From contig CAWAMI010000001.1 in assembly GCA_963783105.1 (NCBI GenBank), positions 1 to 64,000 on the forward strand: a stretch of DNA of 64,000 bases, in the 5' to 3' direction. The position numbers and the translations under genes are program-made. Under the pieces are notes generated by a model that had not been told where the DNA came from, did no database searches, and saw nothing but the letters and a program-made list of their open reading frames with translations. The first letter of the stretch is position 1. Every line of letters starts with the position of its first letter. This document shows, piece after piece, positions 42,892 through 50,481 of the stretch. The DNA comes from JAVEDQ01 sp963783105. GTDB taxonomy: Bacteria; Actinomycetota; Actinomycetes; Frankiales; Frankiaceae.

Positions 42892-42987
42892 AATCGGCTC
42901 GACCTACGGCGCGCCGCCTTGACGGCCTGCCGGTCGAGTCCTGAGAGGACGCCAATCGTCCGCAGACGCGGTGCTAAAGTCCCGCTC

Positions 42988-43392
42988 GTGCCGCAGTTTC
43001 GGATCCGCGACGCCGCCGGGCTGCTCGGCGTCAGCGACGATTCGGTCCGCCGATGGGTCGATTCCGGCGCTTTGACGGCCTCGAAGGACGACGCCGGACG
43101 CCTGGTGCTCGACGGGCGCGACCTCGCCGCCTTCGCCCAGGAGCACGCCGCCGCGCCCCGCGACCCCTCGGGTGTCGGCCGCTCCGCCCGCAACCGCTTC
43201 GTCGGACTCGTGACCCGCGTCGTCGCCGACGGCGTCATGGCCCAGGTCGAGATCCAATGCGGACCGCACAGCGTCGTCTCCCTCATGAGCGCCGAAGCCG
43301 TCCGCGAACTCGCCCTCGAGCCCGGGCGGCTCGCGGTCGCGGTCGTCAAGGCCACCACGGTCATCGTCGAGACGCCGGACGGCAGCTCGTGA
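42988..43392 (+). CDS. Molybdate-responsive regulator, HTH plus Mop domain
   Basis: A 134-residue protein: a MerR/excisionase-like helix-turn-helix (FRIRDAAGLLGVSDDSVRRW, VDSGAL; residues 3-35) joined to one Mop/TOBE molybdate-binding domain (ARNRFVGLVTRVVADGVMAQ, then GPHSVVSLMSAEAVRELAL and VAVVKATTVIV; 67-130). GTG 42988 is 7 bases after TAAAGT, so leaderless translation is likely. The stop overlaps the modA start by 4 bases. It probably controls modABC according to molybdate or tungstate level, replacing ModE. Confidence 0.88.
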   Translation: MPQFRIRDAAGLLGVSDDSVRRWVDSGALTASKDDAGRLVLDGRDLAAFAQEHAAAPRDPSGVGRSARNRFVGLVTRVVADGVMAQVEIQCGPHSVVSLMSAEAVRELALEPGRLAVAVVKATTVIVETPDGSS

Positions 43393-44147
43393 GGCGGCTC
43401 GCCGTACTCGTCGCCGCCCTCGCGCTCTCGGCCGGCTGCGGGGGTGCTGAGGGTTCGGGGTCGACCGCTCCGCGACCGCTCACCGTGTTCGCGGCCGCGT
43501 CCCTCAAGTCGAGCTTCACGACACTCGGGCAGCAGTTCGAGCGGGCGAACCCCGGCACGCGCGTCGCCTTCAGCTTCGCCGGCTCCTCGGACCTCGCGAG
43601 CCAACTGACCAACGGCGCCCCGGCCGACGTCTTCGCCAGCGCGGATCAACCGAACATGGCCAAGGTGACCGACGCGAAGCTCGTCGACGGCACGCCCGCG
43701 GCCTTCGCGACCAACACCCTCACCGTTGTCGTGCCACCCGACAACCCCGCGAGGATCGAGGGGTTCCCGGACCTCGCCCGCCCCGGCGTCGACGTCGTCG
43801 TCTGCGCGCCCCAGGTCCCGTGCGGCTCCGCGGCGCAGAAGGTGGAGCGACTGACGTCGACGACGCTGCATCCGGTCAGCGAGGAGTCGTCCGTGACCGA
43901 CGTGCTCGCGAAGGTGACCTCGGGCGAGGCCGACGCCGGTCTGGTCTACGTCACCGACGCGAAGCAGGCCGGCTCGTCGGTCACGGCGATCGCCTTCCCC
44001 GAGGCCGCCCAGGCGGTCAACGTCTACCCGATCGCCGTGCTCTCCGACAGCCGGTTCCCGGGCGCGGCGCGACGGTTCAGCGACTTCGTCACCGGCCCGA
44101 CCGGTCAGCAGGTGCTGCGCGATGCCGGCTTCGGCCCGCCGGGCTGA
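43389..44147 (+). CDS. modA: Molybdate ABC transporter, substrate-binding lipoprotein
   Basis: A 252-residue periplasmic-binding lipoprotein. VRRLAVLVAALALSAGC ends in a lipobox (LSAGC) with the anchor Cys at residue 17. The ligand pattern is that of ModA: VFAAASLKSSFTTLGQQFE, FSFAGSSDLASQLTNGAPADVFASAD, EESSVTDVLAKVTSGEADAGLVYVTDA. It captures molybdate or tungstate for ModBC. GTG 43389 is coupled to the regulator stop. Confidence 0.95.
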   Translation: MRRLAVLVAALALSAGCGGAEGSGSTAPRPLTVFAAASLKSSFTTLGQQFERANPGTRVAFSFAGSSDLASQLTNGAPADVFASADQPNMAKVTDAKLVDGTPAAFATNTLTVVVPPDNPARIEGFPDLARPGVDVVVCAPQVPCGSAAQKVERLTSTTLHPVSEESSVTDVLAKVTSGEADAGLVYVTDAKQAGSSVTAIAFPEAAQAVNVYPIAVLSDSRFPGAARRFSDFVTGPTGQQVLRDAGFGPPG

Positions 44148-44952
44148 GCGGCCGACCCGCCGCTCCGCCGGGACCGGGAGCGGCCTGCCGGCCTGGATCT
44201 TCCTCCCGGCGGGCCTGGGCGGCCTGCTCGTCCTGCTGCCGCTGCTCGCCGTGCTGACCAAGGTGCCGTGGAGCGGGCTGGGCGCGCTGCTGACCTCGGA
44301 GGCGTCGCGGGACGCGCTTCGGCTCAGCCTGCAGACCGCGACCGCGAGCACCGTCTGCTGCGTGCTGCTCGGCGTGCCGATGGCTCTCGTCCTGGCGCGC
44401 GGGCGGGTACGCGGCCTGCGGCTGCTGCGGGCGTTCGTCCTGCTGCCGCTCGTCCTCCCGCCGGTGGTCGGCGGAATCGCGCTGCTGTACACCTTCGGTC
44501 GGCAAGGCCTGCTCGGCTCGACGCTCGACCTGCTGGGCCTCCGGATCGCCTTCTCGACCACCGCCGTCGTCCTCGCCCAGACCTTCGTCGCGCTGCCGTT
44601 CCTGGTGCTCAGCCTGGAGGGGAGTTTGCGGTCGGCCGGCCAGCGCTACGAGTCGGTGGCGGCGACGCTGGGCGCCCGTCCGACGACGGTGCTGTGGCGG
44701 GTGACGCTGCCGCTCGTCCTGCCCGGGCTGTTCTCCGGCGCCGTCCTGTCCTTCGCCCGGGCCCTCGGCGAGTTCGGCGCCACGCTGACCTTCGCCGGCA
44801 GCCTGCAGGGAGTGACGCGAACGCTGCCGCTGGAGATCTATTTGCAGCGCGAGACCGACCCGGCCGCCGCCCTCGCGCTGTCGCTGCTGCTCGTCGTCGC
44901 GGCCGTCCTCATCGTCGTGGCCACGAGGGATCGACGGGGCGGGCTGCCGTGA
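44122..44952 (+). CDS. modB: Molybdate ABC transporter, permease
   Basis: A 276-residue permease with about six TM segments starting at LPAWIFLPAGLGGLLVLLPL. The EAA loop is YESVAATLGARPTTVLWRVTLPLVLPG near residue 180, the coupling helix to ModC. Length and order fit ModB. ATG 44122 lies 26 bases inside the modA end; GTG/ATG starts further on would cut TM1. The stop overlaps the modC start by 4 bases. Confidence 0.93.
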   Translation: MPASARRAERPTRRSAGTGSGLPAWIFLPAGLGGLLVLLPLLAVLTKVPWSGLGALLTSEASRDALRLSLQTATASTVCCVLLGVPMALVLARGRVRGLRLLRAFVLLPLVLPPVVGGIALLYTFGRQGLLGSTLDLLGLRIAFSTTAVVLAQTFVALPFLVLSLEGSLRSAGQRYESVAATLGARPTTVLWRVTLPLVLPGLFSGAVLSFARALGEFGATLTFAGSLQGVTRTLPLEIYLQRETDPAAALALSLLLVVAAVLIVVATRDRRGGLP

Positions 44953-46064
44953 CCGGACAGCCGGCCGCGACGGGCGCCCTGCGGCTGACGGCGTCGGTCG
45001 CCGAGCGGGGCCTCGCCGTGAGCCTGGACGTGGCACCCGGCGAGGTGGTGGCCGTCCTCGGACCCAACGGCGCGGGAAAGTCGACCCTGCTATCGGTCGC
45101 CGCCGGGCTGCTGCGGCCGGACGCGGGTGAGGTGCGGCTGGACGGAACGGTGCTCGCGGACGAGACGACGTGGATGCCGCCGCACCGGCGACAGGTCGCG
45201 CTGCTCGCCCAGCAGGCGCTGCTGTTCCCGCACCTGTCCGTCCGCGACAACGTCGCCTTCGCGCCACGGAGCCGGGGTCAGGGACGACGGCGGGCGCGGG
45301 AGGCGGCCGAATACTGGCTCGCCGAGGTGGACGCGTCGGAGCTCGCCGAGCGCAAGCCCGCTCAGCTCTCGGGTGGTCAACAGCAGCGCGTCGCCGTCGC
45401 CCGCGCCCTCGCCGCAGAGCCGGCGCTGCTGTTGCTCGACGAGCCCATGGCGGCCCTCGACGTCGCCGCCGCGCCGGCGCTCCGGCGGCTGCTGGGACGG
45501 GTCCTGCAGGCGGCGGGCCGGTCCGCGCTGCTCGTGACCCACGACGTACTGGACGCGCTCATGCTCGCCGACCGCATCGTCGTCCTGGAGGGCGGCCGGC
45601 TCGTGGAGGACGGTCCGGTCCGGACGGTCCTGTCGACCCCGCGGAGCGCCTTCACCGCCCGCATCGCCGGGCTCAACCTGCTGCCAGGACGCGTGACCGA
45701 GCTCGGTCTGCGTCTCGCGGACGGGCGGGAGATCGTCGGCCCCCGGGAGGACGGGGCGGAGCTGGGCGACGCAGGCGTCGCAGTGTTCCGGCCGTCCGCC
45801 GTCGCGGTGTTCCGGGAGATGCCGCACGGGAGTCCCCGCAACACCGTCCCCGCCCGCGTCGACGAGCTGGAACCCCGCGGCGAGTTCGTGCGCGTGCACG
45901 CGAACGCACTCGCGGCCGACGTCACCCTCGGCGCGGTCGCCGACCTCGCCCTGCAGCCCGGCGACGAGGTGTTGTTCAGCGTGAAGGCGACGGAGGTACG
46001 GGTGCTGTCGTCTCCCCGAGAACCTCACGGGAAGGCGTTGCCGGATCGCCGGTCGCGAGGGTGA
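44949..46064 (+). CDS. modC: Molybdate ABC transporter, ATPase
   Basis: A 371-residue ATPase. Walker A GPNGAGKST near residue 40, Q-loop in VALLAQQALLFPHL, signature LSGGQQQR near 140, Walker B ALLLLDEPMAALD near 160, H-loop LLVTHD near 195. The C-terminal 110 residues are a Mop/TOBE domain (NTVPARVDELEPRGEFVRVH, EVLFSVKATEVRVL). GTG 44949 is coupled to modB. It is the last gene of the operon, followed by the repeat region 46171-46292. Confidence 0.95.
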   Translation: MTGQPAATGALRLTASVAERGLAVSLDVAPGEVVAVLGPNGAGKSTLLSVAAGLLRPDAGEVRLDGTVLADETTWMPPHRRQVALLAQQALLFPHLSVRDNVAFAPRSRGQGRRRAREAAEYWLAEVDASELAERKPAQLSGGQQQRVAVARALAAEPALLLLDEPMAALDVAAAPALRRLLGRVLQAAGRSALLVTHDVLDALMLADRIVVLEGGRLVEDGPVRTVLSTPRSAFTARIAGLNLLPGRVTELGLRLADGREIVGPREDGAELGDAGVAVFRPSAVAVFREMPHGSPRNTVPARVDELEPRGEFVRVHANALAADVTLGAVADLALQPGDEVLFSVKATEVRVLSSPREPHGKALPDRRSRG

Positions 46065-46170
46065 TGTGCCACCCCCTCGTTGCGTGGGGGACGAGGAGGC
46101 CTCGGTGGAGACGTGTGGGCCGAGCACAACCCGCTGAAGTGGGTGCCCCACACCAACGCCGACCATGGAC

Positions 46171-46292
46171 GCGTCGACATCGGATCGAGCGTTGAGCGCC
46201 AGGGGGAAGGCCTGGTCACAGACAACGCCCGATCCGGCGTCGACTCGCCGGACAACCCGACCCGACAGTCAACGCTCGATCCGGTGTCGGTG
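46171..46292. repeat. Three nested copies of a 23-bp repeat between modC and the aroE-like gene
   Basis: CGGATCGAGCGTTGA at 46181-46195 and TCAACGCTCGATCCG at 46269-46283 are exact reverse complements, and the flanks extend the match to about 20 of 21. A third copy in direct orientation to the right arm, ACAACGCCCGATCCGGCGTC, lies between them at 46222-46241. The 288-base gap 46065-46352 otherwise shows a short GTGGG/CCCAC hairpin near 46140 and no plausible gene. The structure resembles a REP- or MITE-like element, or multiple sites for one regulator. Confidence 0.7.
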
Positions 46293-46352
46293 CCGCTCGG
46301 GGCGGCAGCGCGGGTCAGCTCCGTGGTGTCGCGAGCCGTAGCGTCGCGAGCC

Positions 46353-47171
46353 GTGAACCGCGTGCTGTCCAAGGACACCCAGCTGTGCATGTCGCTCGCC
46401 GGTCGGCCGGGCAACCACGGCACCCGCTTCCACAACTTCCTCTACGACGAGCTCGGCCTCGACTTCGTCTACAAGGCGTTCACGACCGACGACCTGCCCG
46501 CGGCCATCGCGGGCATCCGGGCGCTCGGGATCCGCGGCTGCAGCGTGTCGATGCCGTTCAAGCAGGACTGCATCCCGCTCGTCGACGAACTCGACGACTC
46601 CGCCCGTGCGATCGATTCGGTCAACACCATCGTCAACGACGACGGCCGGCTCCGCGCCTTCAACACCGACTACCTCGCGGTCGCCTCCCTGCTGCGGCAG
46701 CACGACGTCTCGTCGGAGCTGCCCGTCGCGGTCCTGGGCAGCGGCGGCATGGCGCAGGCCGTGACGGCGGCGCTGCGCGACGGCGGCTTCGCCGACGGCG
46801 TCGTCGTCGCACGCAACGAGCGCACGGGGAGGGCGTTGGCCGAGCGCTACGGGTTCCGGTGGCTCCACGAGCTCGGCGAGCACCAGCCCGCGCTGGTGAT
46901 CAACGCGACGCCGGTTGGGATGGCGGGAGGTCAGGACGCGGACGCGCTGCCGCTGCCCGAGGGCGCACTCGAGTCGGCGGCCGTCGTGTTCGACGTCGTC
47001 GCGGAGCCGGATCGGACGCCGTTGATCCGGCGGGCCGACGAGCGTGGGCTCCACGTCATCACCGGGGCCGAGGTCATCGCCCTGCAGGCGGCGGAGCAGT
47101 TCGAGCTCTACACGGGGGTGCGCCCGAGCGACGAGCAGGTCCGGCGCGCCTCGGACTTCGCCCGGCAGTGA
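46353..47171 (+). CDS. Shikimate 5-dehydrogenase-like protein
   Basis: A 272-residue AroE-family protein. The substrate-side motif is GCSVSMPFKQDCIPLVDELD near residue 55 (SxSMPFK in place of the usual SxTxPxK), AIDSVNTIVNDDGRLRAFNTDY carries the NT and D residues, and VLGSGGMAQAV near 130 is the nucleotide loop. The C-terminal GAEVIALQAAEQFELYTG is typical. This MPFK subgroup occurs beside a standard AroE in many actinomycetes, so it may not serve the aromatic pathway. GTG 46353 was chosen from the conserved start LSKDTQLCMSLAGRPGN; longer frames run through the repeats. Confidence 0.85.
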   Translation: MNRVLSKDTQLCMSLAGRPGNHGTRFHNFLYDELGLDFVYKAFTTDDLPAAIAGIRALGIRGCSVSMPFKQDCIPLVDELDDSARAIDSVNTIVNDDGRLRAFNTDYLAVASLLRQHDVSSELPVAVLGSGGMAQAVTAALRDGGFADGVVVARNERTGRALAERYGFRWLHELGEHQPALVINATPVGMAGGQDADALPLPEGALESAAVVFDVVAEPDRTPLIRRADERGLHVITGAEVIALQAAEQFELYTGVRPSDEQVRRASDFARQ

Positions 47172-47207
47172 GGCCGCGACGGGGAGCCCGCGGACGAGGG
47201 CCGAAAA

Positions 47208-47230
47208 TTGTCGGACCCTCCTTCTACGGT
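47208..47230 (+). promoter_or_regulatory. PafBC-like promoter of the 47238 gene
   Basis: TTGTCGGAC (47208-47216), eight bases, TACGGT (47225-47230) matches the TTGTCRGTG-N8-TANNNT pattern at all but the last two bases of the -35 box. It ends 7 bases before ATG 47238, so the mRNA would be leaderless. Confidence 0.6.
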
Positions 47231-47237
47231 CCGTCGC

Positions 47238-47588
47238 ATGAGATCGCGAACCGCTCCGTCCTGTGCCCCTGCCCGCCCCGGGACCGTCGCCGGCGAGTCC
47301 GCCGCGGGCGTCCTGCTCGGCATCTTCCTCGCTCGTCGGGCCGACGACCCGCTGGGTCGCCTGCTCACCCCGAACCCGGACGGGGACGACGTCTACTCAC
47401 CTGCTGCGCGTGCGCTCGAACGCGTCGCCCGCGAGGTACGCAGCAACCCGTTGCTCGTCGGGGTGACGGTCGAGCGCGCGAACCAGTTGGCTCTGAAGAC
47501 GCTCCACGAGCGCGCGCTGGCCGCCCTCGAGGGCCAGACCGTCGACAATCCACCGCCGAGGCGGCCGATACCTCATCGGCTCGGTTGA
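47238..47588 (+). CDS. Small protein of unknown function behind a damage-type promoter
   Basis: A 116-residue protein that I do not recognise. A mildly hydrophobic patch GESAAGVLLGIFLARRADD (about 18-36) is followed by an amphipathic helical region (ALERVAREVRSNPLLVGVTV, LALKTLHERALAALEG) and a basic Pro-rich tail. The reading frame has the expected third-position bias and a well-formed promoter upstream, so it is probably real. It stands alone between the aroE-like gene and the SBP56 leader. Confidence 0.6.
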   Translation: MRSRTAPSCAPARPGTVAGESAAGVLLGIFLARRADDPLGRLLTPNPDGDDVYSPAARALERVAREVRSNPLLVGVTVERANQLALKTLHERALAALEGQTVDNPPPRRPIPHRLG

Positions 47589-47619
47589 CACAGTCATGTT
47601 CGGCGCGCAGAGTCCCGGT

Positions 47620-47730
47620 GTGCTCGTCGACCGATCCCGCGCAGCAGCGGTCGACCCCACCCCGCTCCTCGTGGCGCGTCTGCACATCGATCTCGGACGG
47701 GTCACCAGCGCGCTCTGTCGCCGCGGCTGA
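47620..47730 (+). CDS. Putative leader peptide upstream of SBP56
   Basis: GTG 47620 opens a 36-residue peptide whose C-terminal half reads LLVARLHIDLGRVTSALCRRG; the frame can extend to ATG 47596 (44 residues). The R-x-H-x-DL-x-RV-x-SA-x-CR pattern is the one annotated in many actinomycetes as a putative leader peptide ahead of sulfur-metabolism genes; I state this from memory of such annotations. TTGACA (47585-47590) and CAGAGT 17 bases on would start transcription at about 47620, making it leaderless. The single Cys codon near the stop, followed 9 bases later by a hairpin, suits cysteine-responsive attenuation of SBP56. Confidence 0.65.
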   Translation: MLVDRSRAAAVDPTPLLVARLHIDLGRVTSALCRRG

Positions 47731-47738
47731 GTCCGTCC

Positions 47739-47758
47739 GCGGCCGGAATCCCGGCCGC
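47739..47758 (+). promoter_or_regulatory. Hairpin between leader peptide and SBP56
   Basis: GCGGCCGG and CCGGCCGC form an exact 8-bp stem with an AATC loop, 8 bases after the leader stop and 28 bases before the SBP56 start. It is positioned as an attenuator or translation-control hairpin. There is no T run after it. Confidence 0.6.
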
Positions 47759-47786
47759 ATCCCGACCAGTCGAAGGACACCCAACA

Positions 47787-49190
47787 GTGGCGCTCTGGAA
47801 GCCTGACCCCACCTTCTATCCCTCACCCCGGGACGCGGCGGCCGCGCCCCCGGAGAAGCTCGCCTACGTCGCGGCCTTCTCCCGCCCGGCGGAGACGCCC
47901 GACGCGATCGCCGTGCTCGACACCGACCCCGACTCGGCCACCTACGGCACGGTCGTGGGGTTCACCGAGCTGCCCTACACCGGCGACGAAGTGCACCACT
48001 TCGGCTGGAACGCCTGCTCCAGCGCCCTCTGCCCGTACGCGCCGCACCCGCACGTCGAGCGCCGGTACCTCGTCGTCCCCGGTCTGCGCAGCAGCCGCAT
48101 CTACATCCTCGACACGAAGGAGAACCCGACCAGCCCGAAGATCGTGAAGGTCCTCGAGCCGGAGGAGCTCGGCAAGCGCGCCGGGTATTCGCGGCCGCAC
48201 ACCGTGCACTGCGGTCCCGAGGGCCTCTACATCTCCAACCTCGGCGGCTATCACCGGGAGGGGCCGGGCGGCGTCGCGTTGCTCGACCACACCAGCTTCG
48301 AGGTGCTCGGGCAGTGGGAGGTCGACCGCGGCGACCAGTACCTGGCGTACGACCTGTGGTGGCACATCGCCCACGACGTCGCCGTGACCAGCGAGTGGGG
48401 CACCCCGTCGATGATCGAGGACGGGATCGACCCCGAGCTGCTGCTCGGCAAGAAGTACGGGCACCGGCTGCACTTCTGGGACCTCCGGAAGCGCAAGCAC
48501 GTCCAGACCGTGGATCTGGGCGACGAGCATCAGATGGCGCTCGAGCTCCGCCCGGCGCACGACCCGACCAAGACGTACGGCTTCCTCGGCGTGGTCATCA
48601 GCGTCGAGGACCTGTCGGCGTCGGTCTGGGTCTGGCACCGCGACGGCGGGCAGTGGGCCGCCACGAAGGTCATCACGATCCCGGCCGAGCCGGCGCCGGA
48701 GGAGAAGCTCCCGCCCGCGCTCAAGCCCTTCGGCGCCGTTCCGCCGCTGGTGACCGACATCGATCTGTCCGTCGACGACCGGTACCTCTACGTCTCCTGC
48801 TGGGGCACCGGGGAGCTGAAGCAGTTCGACGTCAGCGACCCGTTCGCGCCGCGGGAGGTCGGCTCGGTCCGGGTCGGCGGTATCGCGGAGGAGAAGCCGC
48901 ACCCCGCCAAGCCGGACGCTCCCCTGCGGGGCGGCCCGCAGATGGTCGAGGTCAGCCGGGACGGCAAGCGGGTGTACTTCTCGAATTCGCTCTACGGGGC
49001 GTGGGACGAGCAGTTCTATCCGGACGGCGTGGGGGCGTGGATCGCCAAGGTCGACGTCGACACCGAGAACGGCGGCATGGCCTTCGACGAGCGGTTCTTC
49101 CCGGAAGGTGACGCCTTTCGCGGACGGCGGGTCCACCAGTTGCGGCTGCAGGGCGGCGACGCCTCCAGCGACAGCTACTGCTACCCGTGA
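47787..49190 (+). CDS. Selenium-binding protein 56 family (methanethiol-oxidase type)
   Basis: A 467-residue SBP56-family beta-propeller protein. Characteristic stretches are DTDPDSATYGTVVGFTELPY, the Cys-containing DEVHHFGWNACSSALCPY near residue 70, RPHTVHCGPEGLYISNLGG near 140, HVFW-like HFWDLRKRKHVQTVDLG, DLSVDDRYLYVSCWGTGELKQ near 330 and the C-terminal GGDASSDSYCYP. Characterised bacterial and human members are copper-dependent methanethiol oxidases that yield formaldehyde, sulfide and peroxide. GTG 47787 follows GAAGGA. Upstream control by the leader peptide is inferred. The stop overlaps the membrane gene start. Confidence 0.92.
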   Translation: MALWKPDPTFYPSPRDAAAAPPEKLAYVAAFSRPAETPDAIAVLDTDPDSATYGTVVGFTELPYTGDEVHHFGWNACSSALCPYAPHPHVERRYLVVPGLRSSRIYILDTKENPTSPKIVKVLEPEELGKRAGYSRPHTVHCGPEGLYISNLGGYHREGPGGVALLDHTSFEVLGQWEVDRGDQYLAYDLWWHIAHDVAVTSEWGTPSMIEDGIDPELLLGKKYGHRLHFWDLRKRKHVQTVDLGDEHQMALELRPAHDPTKTYGFLGVVISVEDLSASVWVWHRDGGQWAATKVITIPAEPAPEEKLPPALKPFGAVPPLVTDIDLSVDDRYLYVSCWGTGELKQFDVSDPFAPREVGSVRVGGIAEEKPHPAKPDAPLRGGPQMVEVSRDGKRVYFSNSLYGAWDEQFYPDGVGAWIAKVDVDTENGGMAFDERFFPEGDAFRGRRVHQLRLQGGDASSDSYCYP

Positions 49191-49816
49191 CCGGTACCGA
49201 ACTCGTCACGCTCGCGCTGCTCGGGGCCTTCCACGGCCTGAACCCCGGGATGGGGTGGCTGTTCGCGGTCTCGATCGGCCTGCAGGAACGCAGCCGCAGA
49301 GCGCTGCTGCTGTCGCTGCCCTTCATCGCGCTCGGCCACGAGGGTGCGGTGGCGGTGATGGCCGTCGTCGCGGCGGTCACCCGGTCGTTCACCGCCTCCC
49401 GCGTGGTCGTGCTCGTCGCCGGCGGCGCCCTGCTCGCGTTCGGGCTGTGGCAGGTGCTCCGCAAGCGGCACACGCGGTGGGCGGGCATGCGGTTGTCGCA
49501 CTGGGGGCTGGCGCGCTGGTCGTTCGTCATGTCGTCGGCGCACGGCGCCGGGCTGATGGTGCTGCCGGTCTTCGTGCTCCCGCTGCACGCGTTCGAGGGG
49601 CTCGACACGTCGAGCGGCTGGATCCACGCCGTCGGAGTGGGCCTGCTCGCGGCAGGGGTTCACTCGGCCGCGATGATCGCCATGACCGGCACCATCGCCG
49701 TTCTCGTCTACGACATCCTCGGTCTGTCCGTGCTGCGGCGTTGGTGGGTCAACGTCGACAAGATCTGGGCGTTCAGCCTCGTCGGTGCCGGAACGGTCGT
49801 GCTGCTGAGCAACTGA
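49187..49816 (+). CDS. Polytopic membrane protein coupled to SBP56
   Basis: A 209-residue protein with about six hydrophobic segments: LVTLALLGAFHGLNPGMGWLFAV opens it, then ALLLSLPFIALGHEGAVAVMAVVA, VVVLVAGGALLAFGLW, MVLPVFVLPLHAF, HAVGVGLLAAGVHSAAMIAM and WAFSLVGAGTVVLL. The intramembrane HGLNPGMGW and LGHEG histidines suggest metal or small-molecule handling. GTG 49187 overlaps the SBP56 stop by 4 bases, so the two are coupled. It may supply or export a substrate or metal for SBP56; no family name is certain. Confidence 0.75.
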   Translation: MTGTELVTLALLGAFHGLNPGMGWLFAVSIGLQERSRRALLLSLPFIALGHEGAVAVMAVVAAVTRSFTASRVVVLVAGGALLAFGLWQVLRKRHTRWAGMRLSHWGLARWSFVMSSAHGAGLMVLPVFVLPLHAFEGLDTSSGWIHAVGVGLLAAGVHSAAMIAMTGTIAVLVYDILGLSVLRRWWVNVDKIWAFSLVGAGTVVLLSN

Positions 49817-49980
49817 GCTCCGTCCGTGACCGTCGGCGCCGCCCGGGACGACGGGCTCCTCTCGCTCTGGCACCGGTGCACCACGTGACGCGGGCAACAG
49901 CTGTCGAGATCGTCAGCGCCTGACCCTTAATGTCGCTTCCGGGGGGACGCTCCCTCCCGCGGTGAGGCACGAGGAGTTCC

Positions 49981-50481
49981 ATGTCGGCCATCGACGACTT
50001 GGTTGCGAACAACAAGAGCTACGTCTTCCCGGGTGCGCTGCCGACTCCCCCCTCTCGACAGGTCGCCGTCGTCTGCTGCATGGACTCCCGCATCGATGTC
50101 TTCCGGCTCCTCGGGCTGGGGTCCGGCGAGGCGCACGTGATCCGCAACGCCGGCGGTGTCGTCACCGCCGACGTCCTGCGCAGCCTTGCCATCAGCCAGC
50201 GCAGCCTCGGCACCCGCGAGATCGTTCTGATCCACCACACCGAGTGTGGGCTGATCGGCTTCGCCCCCGACGAGTTCAAGGCCGAGATCAAGGCCGAGAC
50301 AGGTGTCGAGCCCCCCTGGGAGTCGCTGACGATCAGCGATCTCGACGAAGACCTCCGCCGCGCGGTCGCCCACGTGCAGGGCAACCCGTTGCTCCCGCAC
50401 AGCGACATGGTGCGCGGGTTCGTCTACGACGTGACGACGGGTGAGCTGCGTGAGGTGGAGTCGCTCGAAGCCGCGGGCTGA
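49981..50481 (+). CDS. Beta-class carbonic anhydrase
   Basis: A 166-residue zinc enzyme for CO2 hydration. The ligands are Cys in VVCCMDSRIDVFRLLGL (CxDxR dyad, near residue 33), His and Cys in LIHHTECGLIGF near 88. It is of the short type found in mycobacteria and relatives. GAGGAG lies 6 bases before ATG 49981. Its 3' end overlaps by 58 bases the 3' end of the converging ligase gene. Confidence 0.93.
   Translation: MSAIDDLVANNKSYVFPGALPTPPSRQVAVVCCMDSRIDVFRLLGLGSGEAHVIRNAGGVVTADVLRSLAISQRSLGTREIVLIHHTECGLIGFAPDEFKAEIKAETGVEPPWESLTISDLDEDLRRAVAHVQGNPLLPHSDMVRGFVYDVTTGELREVESLEAAG

Noticed and set aside
42919..42987. Upstream extension of the molybdate regulator
   Set aside because: The -10 box at 42975-42980 lies within it and the HTH starts right at GTG 42988.
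46065..46352. Moco or molybdate riboswitch near the mod operon
   Set aside because: The region is downstream of modC, not upstream of modA, and I see only simple repeats and one short hairpin.
46080..46352. N-terminal extension of the aroE-like protein
   Set aside because: The extension translates through the inverted repeats, has no ribosome site, and the conserved family start lies at 46353.
47787..49190. Selenocysteine protein
   Set aside because: The family name refers to selenium binding; no in-frame TGA occurs and no SECIS is expected.
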